64,000 bases of DNA from Siphonodentalium dalli (taxonomy: Eukaryota > Mollusca > Scaphopoda > Gadilida > Siphonodentaliidae). The stretch is from positions 28,212,987 through 28,276,986 of the forward strand of contig CP136063.1 of the NCBI GenBank assembly GCA_032622095.1, given 5' to 3'. The stretch's first letter is position 1, and every line of letters starts with the position of its first letter. The position numbers were made by a program, and so were the translations under genes. Positions 52,670 through 63,238 of the stretch are shown in pieces. The notes below the pieces were generated by a model. It worked only from the letters and a program-made list of their open reading frames with translations. It was not told the origin of the DNA and searched no databases.

Positions 52670-52804
52670 TTTGAAGTACTTTTCGGAACACATGTACACC
52701 CGAGTCCAAACGCCTAAACGGGTTCCTGTTTCACACCAATACCCAGAGCATTGTACCAAACAACGACTGGTGAACAAACCTGGTTTCCATGACAACTGTT
52801 TATA
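52670..52804 (-). repeat. Flanking direct repeat at the LINE 5' end (135 bp)
   Basis: Same sequence as 48,066-48,210 without the 10-bp internal duplication. The ORF1 frame reads straight through into it, which produces a chimeric N-terminus. Confidence 0.8.
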
Positions 52805-53150
52805 CCTGGATCATTACAACGCGTGTTGCGAACCTTAGTTAGAATTGTATCAGAATTCATTTGTATTTTTCCATGCAACGAGTGTCATGTGTAGCATTGC
52901 CGACTTCAATTCGGTTAACTGTCTGCGGTTTATACTGTACACCAGATTCCTCACTTTCATGCTCAATTTGTATCTTCGTTCCACAATAGATCGAACCCGA
53001 ATTGAGTGTACCACCACTAAGAATGTTTTGTGATTCGCACCCGTTAAGGTGTTATTCGAGTGCATCGACGGTGACGTCATGAATGTCAGCTAATAAACCA
53101 CCATCGAGGGACACAGTTTCCGGCTTCATATCAACATCACCACACGGACG
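52805..53150. other. Intergenic DNA between LINE and foldback element
   Basis: No recognised feature; only short open frames. Confidence 0.5.
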
Positions 53151-53550
53151 CTGAAATGGTCATTGTCACCCCTTTCGTTCACTTGGGTACCCAGCTTTTT
53201 AAAACTTTCAGTTGGGTACCCAGCTTTTATAAAATTTACAGTTGGGTACCCAGCTCTATGAGCAGTCAATCTGCAGTACCAATGTCCGATGCATACAATT
53301 CTTCTCCGCTATTATGTTTAAGCATCGTGATGGATAGTCATCATATTTCATATGTAAAGAAGAATTCACATATTTACCAGGTTCATTTCACAATCAACTG
53401 GGGGTAATCACTAGCTAAATCAAGATCTGTGTGAGATTTCATAAAGCTGGGTACCCAACTGTAAATTTTACAAAAGCTGGGTACCCAACTGAAAATAAAA
53501 AAAACCTGGGTACCAAACTGAACGAAAGGGGGCGACAGTGACCATTTCAG
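53151..53550. mobile_element. 400-bp foldback element with GGGTACCC repeats in both arms
   Basis: The ends are inverted: CTGAAATGGTCATTGTCACC at the left and GACAGTGACCATTTCAG at the right. Each ~105-bp arm contains three ~30-bp repeats centred on the palindrome GGGTACCC (TTGGGTACCCAGCTTTT), the left arm being the inverse of the right. The centre (~190 bp) has a short open frame without motif. No target duplication was identified. Confidence 0.8.
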
Positions 53551-53706
53551 CCACACTGACCTGTCTGTGTGGTAAATACGACAGCAGAGTCACGTGTCGT
53601 GTGTTGTGAATTCTTCAGCAGCAACCTGTTCTATAAACATTCCCGTCTGTTTAGTTTCGAATATTAATGTCTTGGGCTGAGAAACATCAAGTGAAGGCAC
53701 CTCGGG

Positions 53707-54086
53707 TTAAGGGGAGAACAGCAAGTTCAATATTTTATGAGTTGAACTAAGACGTGATGTCAGGTTTAAATGTGCTGTGCCCACACCACGCTCAGGTCCA
53801 AAGAAAAACTCAAGGTATTTCCATGCGGGTTGGGATGTATTCTGAAAGTCATTGATAAACTTTCTTTTTAAACTCCTCGTATAGCGAGCGACTGGAAACA
53901 TGTGTATGTGATGCTTAAGATGTACACTCCACTCACTGATATTGACTGATTCGTGTCCACAGATGCCACAGAAGATTAGCCCAGAGCCAGTCTCCACGTT
54001 AACACCAAACATCGGGCGAATCAGATCGGTCAAACGGTAGACATCGAGAAAGGGACGAATGTGCGGCTCCAGGCAGTATAGTCTCT
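53707..54086 (-). CDS. Candidate exon 2 of a hypothetical C2H2-like gene
   Basis: Open from a plausible acceptor (CTAACCAG, exon starting at 54,086) to a stop at 53,707. It encodes about 126 residues with one C2H2-like unit (FCGICGHE...HLKHH, C-x2-C-x12-H-x3-H) followed by a basic segment (RSLKRKF) and a C-terminus without a known motif. There is no ATG near its start, so it needs an upstream exon. The phase matches the donor at 54,375/54,376. I do not recognise the family. It could instead be chance or a decayed element. Confidence 0.35.
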
Positions 54087-54375
54087 CTGGTTAGACTTCC
54101 TGTTATTTCGACAGGATATTCGGCACCAAGAGTAAAAAATACCGTTCTGCGTTTTCGACGAATTGATAATAACCTTTCAAGTTTGTGTTCTGGCAGTACT
54201 GAATCCAGCTAGCCAGTTCCCATGAAAACACTGTGGTCAATACGGAGGCAATGCATAATATTTGTTATGGTGCAGAGAAAATAACTTGGTCCGCTGATAT
54301 CGAATATCACACAGTGGTTGCGAGTGGAGCGGGCATGGCTGTAAGTTATCAAACACGTGCTTTAACACCTGTCAC

Positions 54376-54547
54376 CTGAACACCAACCAGAACAGTGGTC
54401 GCTATACTTCGTTTGCCAAAAATGGAGAATAAGGTCTACCAGGGATGATTGAACCTGGCCGCATAATGCGCATTTCACATTAATGAAAGACAATGTACGC
54501 ATCATCTTACAAAGTCTACACATCAGTTCTCCAAGATGATTTATCAT
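54376..54547 (-). CDS. Candidate exon 1 of a hypothetical C2H2-like gene
   Basis: ATG at 54,547, then a Cys-rich segment (MCRLCK, VKCALCGQ, YSDHC) resembling paired zinc-binding knuckles. A donor CAG/GTGACA lies at 54,376/54,375. Splicing to 54,086 removes a 289-bp GT-AG intron and keeps the frame (codon split 1+2, giving Glu). Upstream in the same frame is a zinc-finger linker relic (KIHNGDGD), so this stretch may originally have been the downstream part of the decayed array at 54,560-54,990. Weakly supported. Confidence 0.33.
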
Positions 54548-54559
54548 TGAAAAGATATC

Positions 54560-54990
<431 letters not shown>

Positions 54991-55873
54991 ACACACTTTA
55001 GCACAGACAGCCAGTGTGAGATAGCTGGGTGAGATTTCCCTGTCTCACATGACACGTGACCATCTATCTCTCACCACCCACGTGACTGCTTTACCTATTT
55101 AATTAAGAGTCGGAACTAATTTAACAATCCGTCATCATGTTTTGTGTGAACTAAAACAGATCAAAACAATGGCGACCAACCAGTTACGCTTCACGTTTCA
55201 AGTAAATAAATACGGACGAATTCGTGGACGCTAATACAAATGGAGATAAGCCTCAACTGTTAATCACGAAAAACCTTCAACAAAACCTCACTTGCAGACA
55301 CAGAGTTGCATATATAACATGAATTTAAACGACTAATTTGCGAACATATTCCATAACACGGAAGACCCCAAGTGAAACTGGCACCACTGGCACATTTCGT
55401 AACAGGTAAACAATAGCCGCTTCACAAATGACGAACGAAATAATTCCACATTCGAACAGTTGTCATCGTCGAACGCGTCTAACTAACATTTGTAAATGTC
55501 ATATATTCACATGTTTCCTTTTCTAATGGTATCGATATGGTCATTTCCGATGACAAACACGATTAGTCCAGTTGTATATACTTCATATCAATACGCGCGT
55601 TTCTCGGAATTTATGCAGGTGCAACGATGTGACGTATCCGTGTCGTTTTCACAAGACCGTGTCGATTTCACTCTAACGTATTAACCCTGCGCGCAAGGGT
55701 AACGCGCTTTGTTTTTACAGTATATACCTTTGGTATATACCGAAATCATCCCTGTTAATCACGAATATCGCATCAGATTTCTCCTCAGATATACCGTTAC
55801 GAAGCTACTGGAATGTGTCAAAGATTGGTATAAAAAAAATCGGAATGAGGCTCTTGGGTTGGGAGAAAAATGA
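54991..55873. other. Intergenic DNA, minor palindrome only
   Basis: GTATATACC/TTT/GGTATATAC near 55,720-55,740 is a perfect 9-bp inverted repeat. Nothing else is recognised. Confidence 0.5.
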
Positions 55874-56019
55874 TCCATCATGACCTGGGGTGTGGGATGG
55901 AAAAATCTCACCCTCGGGGCCAGATATTTGGTCCGGACACTCGGCAACCCTCGTGTCCGGCCCAAATATCTGGCCCCTCGGGTGAGATTTTTCCATCCCA
56001 CACCCCAGGTCATGATGGA
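55874..56019. repeat. 146-bp near-perfect palindrome
   Basis: TCCATCATGACCTGGGGTG... on the left is mirrored by ...CACCCCAGGTCATGATGGA on the right, around a centre near CTCGGCAACCCTCG. Arms are ~70 bp with few mismatches. Both strands therefore read MTWGVGWKNLT, which reflects the palindrome and not a gene. It abuts finger relic E. Confidence 0.9.
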
Positions 56020-56024
56020 TAATA

Positions 56025-56200
<176 letters not shown>

Positions 56201-56202
56201 AA

Positions 56203-57046
56203 ACATATTTATTTGTCTAATTTATGTAACATGTTATATTTGACACAAACATTTTATATACAGACAATGGGATTGGAGGACAAGTGCTGACTCACTTATG
56301 GGTACCCCCTCTCCCGTATGTTATTACACTGAAAAATAAAATAATTAGTAATGGCAAAGCAACATGACTAGCAAAAACAAGTTGAACATATATACATATC
56401 ACCGGTCGCCCCCACCCCCGAGTTTGTCATAAGTTTGTATAAGTGTTTGATTTAAAGTCGGATTTCTTTATTTCTTTGTTTCGCTTGCTGGCTTGTACGT
56501 ATCATTATTTAGCAGAGTTAGTAAAACAAATCCTGATTTGTCTCGCGTATGAATGACTGTACAGCTAAGAAAATGTTCATGTTATCACAATAAGGAAGTG
56601 CAGGATCTCCAAAAAGCAAAATCTTTAATGAATAAATGTTGTAAGGAAGTAATTTATTCAATAGACGAATTCTTGGGATTGAATGTAGGTGGCAATCAAA
56701 GAAATAATGAAAGGCATTTTTTTCACCGTTTCCACAGGTGCAGTCTTTTGAATTTGCAATGTGATTTAGAACCTTATCGGATAGCAAGTTGCTACATTCA
56801 CATCGTAATCTACAGTGAAATATGTTTTCAGTCCGCTTTCCGACAGAATAATACTTTGGTGGTTTGGGTGTTATAGGTTTAATTTTGTTTACATAACAAA
56901 GGTGGCGGAGATCTCGAGTCTCAATTTTGGTTGCATTCCAGTTTTTTACACACGTTGGCATGAATGTAGACTCCATTCGTTTGGAATTGGGTTTAAAATG
57001 GATAAAGTTTGACGCAAATCTCGTATCATGATCACTTATGTCAGAA
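56203..57046 (-). mobile_element. 5'-truncated LINE fragment (3' end of ORF2 plus 3' UTR)
   Basis: The open frame from about 57,046 to 56,518 on the minus strand encodes the C-terminal part of a LINE ORF2. After a segment with GKRTENIFHCRLRCECS it has a C-x-C-x8-H-x4-C knuckle (C107, C109, H118, C123, numbered from 57,060) and HYFFDC. About 310 bp of 3' UTR follows. It belongs to a different LINE family from the 48-52 kb element (different knuckle spacing). The frame upstream of 57,046 reads into MITE sequence and is not native. Confidence 0.8.
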
Positions 57047-57171
57047 AATCTTCGATTCAAATCTAATATTTTAGACCCCGGTAACTATATAATACATGTT
57101 TACAAAGAGATAATCCACCTTTAACTGGCACAGCGTAAAGCCTGGCAAACCATCGTTTACTGTGCTTGTGC
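57047..57171 (+). repeat. MITE-family right TIR plus short foldback
   Basis: TCGATTCAAATCTAATATT through AGAGATAATCCACCTTTAA is one MITE terminus. It is followed by a short foldback (GGCACAGCGTAAAGCCTGG...CGTTTACTGTGC), seen again at 61,054-61,100 and inverted at 45,726-45,766. Confidence 0.7.
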
Positions 57172-57608
57172 CTTCTATCGATTAATATTAATTTTATTTC
57201 GAATATTTTCTGGTCTAAAAAGGTGTGTTGTCCAGCTAACAAACAATAGTGGTTACTGTTAACAGAGACAAGAAATTATATTGTGCAATTTTGTCACAGA
57301 TAAACGTTAATTATACTCATTAACGCTTATTTATGTGGAACAAAACAATACGAACAACCAATCTGTGACATTTGACATTCGTTGCGTAGCCGTAGGAACA
57401 GCCCAGTGCTCTATATCACAATACGGTCTCATCCGAATGGTCGGTTGTAAAAATAGTAACATAAACGGGCCCGATTTAATATTCGATATAAAATCAATAT
57501 TAATTGATAGAAGCTTTTCCGGACATAGGTCTTCAGTTCATATCTGTTATTTTATACCCATGTAACTATTTAAATGTTGTTATTTAAAGAGATAATCCAT
57601 CTTTAACA
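57172..57608 (-). mobile_element. Long-TIR MITE family, copy 3 (minus, one end missing)
   Basis: Runs from TTCTATCGATTAATATTAA to AAAGAGATAATCCATCTTTAA. Contains the GGTTACTGTTAAC and GGAACAAAACAATAC landmarks in reverse order relative to 60,526-61,054. The outer ~90 bp of its far end is missing. Confidence 0.75.
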
Positions 57609-57936
57609 ATTTTGTCACAAATAAACCTCAGTATTACTTATTAGCCAGTATTAGCGCTTAAATCTGTGGAACAAAACAATACAAACAACCAATCTGGGAC
57701 ATTTGACTTTCGTTGCGTAGCCGAAGGAACAGCCCAGTGCTCTATATCGCAATATGGTATCATCGAATGGTCTGTTATAAAAATAGTAACATAAACGGTC
57801 CCGATTTAATATTCGAAATGAAATCAATATTAATTGATAGAAGCTTTTCCCGGCTGGGGTCATCAGTTGATATCTATTATTTTATACCCACGCAACTATT
57901 TCAAATTTGTTATTTAAAGAGATAATCCAACTTTAA
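57609..57936 (-). mobile_element. Long-TIR MITE family, copy 4 (minus, partial)
   Basis: Truncated copy adjoining copy 3 in the same orientation: AATTTTGTCACAAATAAAC, the GGAACAAAACAATAC block and a terminus AAAGAGATAATCCAACTTTAA. Confidence 0.75.
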
Positions 57937-57970
57937 TGTAAAACCACTATTAAAGGTATATATATAAATA

Positions 57971-58135
57971 TAGAATATCTGAGAGTATGAACAAGGAAAC
58001 ATAAAGAAATAGTGAATTAAATAAATGGTAATATCAAATGCTACTTGAACACAGGGATATCGAGAATGAATACTGGGTAGCGGTATTTCATATTTATTAT
58101 TTTATACCCACGCAACTATTTCAAATCTGTTATTT
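57971..58135 (+). repeat. Dispersed repeat; its left edge is the Helitron empty site
   Basis: Matches 46,387-46,575. At 57,961-57,990 the sequence ATAAATA/TAGAATATCTG is continuous, whereas at 45,780-46,397 the same junction is split by the 600-bp Helitron. Confidence 0.8.
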
Positions 58136-58301
58136 AATGTCGTCATTACTTCATGAATACTTTTACAGATATGGAATATCGCAGATTCTCTTTGTCTCAT
58201 AATTTATAGCATCACCAATCCATTCTTTTAACAAACTCAAACAACATTAAATTGCGCATAATTAATTAATAATTACAACACTTAGACTCGCGGTGGACGC
58301 T

Positions 58302-58768
58302 CTATATTTCATTCAAATTTCGGGGGACATTCCGGAGCTTACAAGGCTTGTTTGTTGTCAATTTTGGAGAAAAAAAAAATGATTTCTCACACATATCACA
58401 CTGATACGGCCGATCGCCGGTGTGGATTATCTTATAAGCAGTGGCTTGGGATGAAGTAGCAAATGATTTCTCATATAGGTACACATCGCATTGATCCGGT
58501 CGATCGCCGGGGTGGATTATCATGTTGTTGTTCCAGAATGGACTATCTTATGTTTCGTTATATCACTGTTCTGTGTGAATGATTTCTCACATATGTCGCA
58601 CTGATACGGACGACCTCCAGAATGGACCCGCCTATGCACCGTCAGGGTACTCTTATCTGCGAATGATTTCTCACATATATCACATTGATACGGACGCTCT
58701 CCAGAATGGACTCTATTATGTTTCGTTTGATCAGTCTTCTGGGTGAATGATTTCTCACATACATCACA
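58302..58768 (-). pseudogene. Downstream remnant of zinc-finger gene F
   Basis: After the stop at 58,769 three further fingers stay in frame (TQKTDQTKH, ADKSTLTVH, TQNSDITKH), then a second stop follows after HSGTTT near 58,520. Another frame (58,302-58,523) adds two degenerate fingers, one with an inserted residue pair (CDVYLYEKSF) and one ending in a T-rich run. The gene was once at least four fingers longer. Confidence 0.75.
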
Positions 58769-59818
58769 TTAATACGGACGACCTCCAGAATGGTCTCTCT
58801 TATGTTTAATCAGGCTACTCGACTGGGTGAATGATTTCTCACATATATCACACTGATAAGGACGATCTCCAGAATGGACTCTCATATGTTTCGTTAGATC
58901 ACTCGTCTGGGTGAATGATTTCTCACATATATCGCACTGATAAGGACGATCTCCAGAATGGACTCTCTTATGTTTCGTTAGATCACTCGTCTGGGTGAAT
59001 GATTTCTCACATATGTCGCACTGATACGGACGATCTCCAGAATGGACTCTCTTATGTCTCATTAGGTTACTCGTCTCGGTGAATGATTTCTTACATATAT
59101 CGCATTGATACGGCCGCTCTCTAGAATGGACTCTCTTATGTTTCGTTAGATCACTCATCTGTGTGAATGATTTCTCACATATATCGCACTGATACGGACG
59201 CTCTTCAGAATGTAATCTCATATGTCGCATTATTTGATTCTTCTCCCCGAATGATTTCTCACATATATCGCATTGATACGGACGCTCGCCATAATGGACT
59301 CTCTTATGTGCCACTAGGTTACTCTTCTCGCCGAATGATTTATCACATATATCGCATTGATACAGACGCTCTCCGGAATGGACTTTTTTATGTCTCGTTA
59401 GGACACTCGTCTCCGCGAATGATTTCTCACATATATCGCACTGATACAGACGATCTCCGGAATGAACTATCTTGTGTCTCATTAGGCTACTCGTCTGGGT
59501 GAATGATTTCTCACATATATCACACTGATACGGACGCTCGCCAGAATGGACTCTCTTATGCGCCATTAATTTATTCTTCTCGACGAATGATTTCTCACAT
59601 ATATCGCACTGATACGGACGATATCCGGAATGGACTCTCTTGTGGCTCATTAGGCTACTCGTCTGGGTGAATGATTTCTCACATATATCACACTGATACG
59701 GACGCTCGCCAGAATGGACTCTCTTATGCGCCATTAATTTATTCTTCTCGCCGAATGATTTCTCACATATATCGCACCGATATACAAATGATGAGCAAGT
59801 TTCTTGCAAATAATTCAA
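58769..59818 (-). CDS. C2H2 zinc-finger protein, EKSF type (12 fingers; 5' end not found)
   Basis: About 349 codons with twelve consecutive 28-residue C2H2 fingers and HSGDRPYQCDICEKSF-type linkers, a different subfamily from the arrays at 39-45 kb. Finger types alternate between TQTSSL, EKNKL and TQTSDL helices, so several fingers share or nearly share predicted DNA contacts, a sign of internal duplication. No ATG: the frame opens after a TGA only six codons before the first residue given here, and finger 1 begins about 13 residues in. Either an upstream exon supplies the start or the gene is decapitated. It ends at a TAA where the array has a Gln codon (RPY then stop instead of RPYQC), which looks like a nonsense mutation since three good fingers follow. 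A nuclear DNA-binding role is known for the family. Functional status uncertain. Confidence 0.65.
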   Translation of the reverse strand: MNYLQETCSSFVYRCDICEKSFGEKNKLMAHKRVHSGERPYQCDICEKSFTQTSSLMSHKRVHSGYRPYQCDICEKSFVEKNKLMAHKRVHSGERPYQCDICEKSFTQTSSLMRHKIVHSGDRLYQCDICEKSFAETSVLTRHKKVHSGERLYQCDICDKSFGEKSNLVAHKRVHYGERPYQCDICEKSFGEKNQIMRHMRLHSEERPYQCDICEKSFTQMSDLTKHKRVHSRERPYQCDICKKSFTETSNLMRHKRVHSGDRPYQCDICEKSFTQTSDLTKHKRVHSGDRPYQCDICEKSFTQTSDLTKHMRVHSGDRPYQCDICEKSFTQSSSLIKHKRDHSGGRPY

Positions 59819-60332
59819 ATCAAATTGTCTATTTCATGCAAATTCAAATGAATAAGTAATGATTAAATAACAACTAACTGCTTTAAGCCATTCAAACTCA
59901 AATCACAGTTGGTCCAGCTCTTGTGAAGTCAAATCAATTAATGACTCAAAAAAAATTCCCCGCGAATTCCAGCCACAGTAAAACTAACTAATTACTACTC
60001 ACACGAATAAGACCAATGAAACTACGGCTGAGCTTTAATCACCCTGAAGTAATTGTGTGATAATTTATCATGATATAATATTGAATTGTAATGAATACGG
60101 AAAGGATATCGACCTATTGCTAATTGTGAATTACATTATTTGTATCCAAATAATACCAATGATTAATGGTGAATAGCGAAAATAAGAATGTTACATGTAC
60201 ATTAGTGCTAAAGACCGGCCGGAATAGCGTCACAAACTCGACAGTAATCTCGTCGTATAACTCTTCCCCCGATCTATACAAATGTATCTATTTTGGTGGA
60301 CAGGGGATTACACCATCTTTTATTAAAGGTGA
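59819..60332. other. Intergenic DNA; includes a dispersed repeat
   Basis: 60,205-60,330 (GCGTCACAAACTCGACAGT, ACACCATCTTTTATTAA) matches 45,560-45,660. Any missing first exon of the zinc-finger gene F should lie in or beyond this stretch, but I see no convincing ATG exon. Confidence 0.5.
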
Positions 60333-60525
60333 ATTATCTCTTTGTGAACATGTATTATATAGTTACCGGGGTCTAAAATATTAGATTTGAATCGAAGACT
60401 CCTGTCCGGAAATGCTTCTATCGATTACTAATAATTTTATTACGAATATTTTCTGGTCTAAAAAGGTGTATTTGTTCAGCTAACAAACAATAGTGTTTAC
60501 TGTTAACAAAGACCAGAATTTTTAT
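60333..60525 (-). mobile_element. Long-TIR MITE family, partial copy (minus)
   Basis: TTAAAGGTGAATTATCTC... through GGTTTACTG-type landmarks to GACCAGAAT. It is the complement of the right third of the full copy next to it and in inverted orientation to it. Confidence 0.75.
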
Positions 60526-61054
60526 TTAAAGATGGATTATCTCTTCAAATAACAAATTTTAATTAGCTGCCTGGGTACAAAATAATAGATATGAACTGAA
60601 GACCCCTGTCCGGAAATGCTTCTATCAATTAATACTGATTTTATTTCGAATATTAATTCGGGACCGTTCATGTCACTATTTTTAGAACAGACCATTTGGT
60701 TGACACCATATTGCGATATAGAGTACTGGGCTGTTCTACGGCTACGTAACGAAAGTCAAATGTCACAGATTGGTTGTTTGTATTGTTTTGTTCCACAGAT
60801 ATAAGCGCTAATAAGTATAACTAACGTTTATTTGTGACAAAATTGTTACATAAACTTTCGGTCTTGTCTCTGTTAACGGTAACCACTATTGTTCGTTAGC
60901 TGAACAAACACACATTGTTAAACCAGAAAATATTCGAAATAAAATTAATATTAATCGATAAAGCATTTCCGGACAGGAGTCTTCGATTCAAATCTAATTT
61001 TTAGACCCCGGTAACTATATAATACATGTTTACAAAGAGATAATCCAAATTTAA
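60526..61054 (+). mobile_element. Long-TIR MITE family, reference copy (529 bp)
   Basis: Starts TTAAAGATGGATTATCTC and ends AGAGATAATCCAAATTTAA. The TIRs extend imperfectly inward for about 125 bp: CTGTCCGGAAATGCTTCTATC, TTAATACTGATTTTATTTCG near the left, and their complements near the right. The centre has no coding capacity. TTAA at both ends could be terminal sequence or target duplication. No autonomous partner is in the window. Confidence 0.85.
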
Positions 61055-61269
61055 CTGGCACAGCGTAAAGCCTGGCAAACCATCGTTTACTGGGCTTGTG
61101 CCTTCTATCGATTAATATTAATTTTATTTCGAATATGTTCTGGTCTAAAAAGGTGTGTTTGTTCAGATGGATTATCTCTTTAAATAACAAATTTTAATTA
61201 GCTGCCTGGGTACAAAATAATAGATATGAACTGAAGACCCCTGTCCGTAAATGCTTCTATCAATTAATA
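61055..61269 (+). mobile_element. Partial MITE copies and short foldback
   Basis: A foldback (GGCACAGCGTAAAGCCTGG) is followed by a fragment in one orientation (TTCTATCGATTAATATTAA) and then the left end of another plus-strand copy (GATGGATTATCTCTTTAAAT) cut off at ATTAATAG. The next sequence, CGCCCGCGAAGCCGCGG, is GC-rich and different. Confidence 0.7.
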
Positions 61270-62589
61270 GCGCCCGCGAAGCCGCGGAAGCGAAGCGACC
61301 AGGGTATACGTATGCGAATATGAGATATATACTAATCGACTTTTTCGGCCCAATCTAAACATAGATAAAATTACCTAAAATGGATAATTTATTCATAACT
61401 GAAGGGTCAGCCAGGGTCAGCGGAGTCCAAAATTCTATTGTTGGCAACGGCCGCCATTTTGTTTTGATTAATTCCCACCTCGATCGGCAGCGAAGTTAGT
61501 GTAATTTATCAAAATGACCAAGAGCGAAAACTTTGATAAATAATTCTTGACGGCACATGTTAGTTATACATGTTCTTCATTATATATGGGCAAATAATGT
61601 CTTTAATACAAGCCAAAGTTATTACAAATTGTGAATCTGAGCACTGAAGTTTAACAAAAAGTGAAATAATCAAATTGCATGAACAAATTTTGTTTACATA
61701 TTTTATAAAAATATTAAAAATATTTGCCCCGAAAGAGGATTTTAGAGGCCTCACTGGGTGTTTAGATATTTTCTTCAATTTTCTATCGGTGTTTCCGCCT
61801 AAAGTTGGATGGAATATTCTCAAAGTGCAAAGCCGACAAACGAAAACTATAAGTTCCGATAGATTGATAGATCGCAGAGTCCTTTTAAATAAATCGAATT
61901 CATCATAGATTCATACAACTTTAGTCTGTCCAAATCAAATATTGGGTGATGAGGCATGGGTCGAGACATAATATAGTTCCAAAGATATTAATTATTTTAA
62001 GCCATTTGATTCATTGATGGTGTGAACCAATCCAATCATGTTATTGATAATGGCTTGTATATCATGTATTTCTATTCACAACGAGCGAAAGAAATATGAG
62101 TTTGTTGCTTGATAAGTTTGTATCAGTACGCACACATAAAATGCGTGCACGGTGCAGACATGTTTCGCCGCTCAACATTCACACTGAAAACATGTTAAAT
62201 AACTCAACACCTACGATTATGAACACAACTGAGGTAAGCAATGTGTACATATTTATGAAATCCATTCTAAGAATAGATTTCTTAAAACCAAAGTCGACAC
62301 TGACTGGCGAAATATTGCAGACAAATCCAAATAAAAACAAAACGCACACTCATGACACTGACACTGACTTCGAGCTTGAATTGAAATAAGTTGTGCCATG
62401 GTTATTTCACAAATGACCGCAAAAAATTGCTATTTCAAATATAATTTAATGTTTCGCTTGCTGAATTACGTAACAGATACATGTATGAATCAAGTATTAT
62501 TTAAAAACATGCAAAATAGCAATAGCAAATTAGCATGACGATTGTACAGTATAATTAACACTACCGTAACAGAATGAGACTGAGAGCAA
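61270..62589. other. Intergenic DNA, no supported gene
   Basis: Includes a short GC-rich patch at 61,268-61,300. Open frames of 77-97 codons (61,560-61,908; 62,096-62,389) have no recognisable domain and I do not call them. Confidence 0.5.
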
Positions 62590-62885
62590 GAAGTGATGGA
62601 GTCGCACCGAAATGTAGCAGCACCATAATTCCAAGCCGGTCACCCATCCAAGGACTAACCGAGCTTGACGTTACTTAACCTCGGTGATCAGACAAAGCAT
62701 CTAATGGCTGAGACCTGGAGGTTGTATCATGACAGTCCTCTAATGGCCAGACGAGCCCCCAGTGTAACAGGACGAGAGAGTGAGAAGTGCGTAAGTTGCA
62801 CCGAACATTGTCATCACCCGGAAACCCAACCCAGTCATTCAGTCAACCATCCAAAGACTAACCGAGCTTGACGTTGCGTCTAACG
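62590..62885 (-). repeat. 5S rRNA-derived repeat, two copies in tandem
   Basis: On the minus strand about 62,605-62,693 reads TCTGATCACCGAGGTTAAG, CTCGGTTAGTCCTTGGATGG, GTGACCGGCTTGGAATTATG and GTGCTG. These correspond to the middle and 3' half of 5S rRNA, including the box C region of the internal promoter. A second, more diverged copy (AACGTCAAGCTCGGTTAGTC, TTTGGATGGTTGAC) lies about 200 bp away at 62,800-62,885. The 5' third of 5S is absent, so these are pseudogenes or a 5S-derived SINE, not functional 5S genes. Confidence 0.6.
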
Positions 62886-63238
62886 ACCGTGTCCAAGAAA
62901 TCTAGACCTCTCGGGTAGAAGAGTCATCTGCCTTCTATATTTACAACCATATTATTCCTTTTCATGAAAATAAATTAAATTTAAAGCAAGTCGAAGATGT
63001 TAAATAAGTTATGTTTAAAAATATTATGCAATAATGCATGAAATTGATAGGTTTACGTTCAGACGACCACGATACAATCGTAAGCGGAAAGATTTCCGTC
63101 GCAGGAAGTAACCGGTAGCTCGATTGCACATGCTAACATCAAAATCGTTGGTCATAAATTGATATCAAGCGCTGTTTGATTCTAGATGCGAAATGTGGAT
63201 ATCCTTGGTTACCTCCACTTGCGATGTAATCGCAGCTG
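62886..63238. other. Intergenic DNA, no recognised feature
   Basis: AT-rich. Nothing recognised. Confidence 0.5.

Noticed and set aside
62096-62389. 97-codon ATG-initiated ORF (+)
   Set aside because: No domain, no homologous copy in the window, and low-complexity C-terminus. Length is within chance for this base composition.
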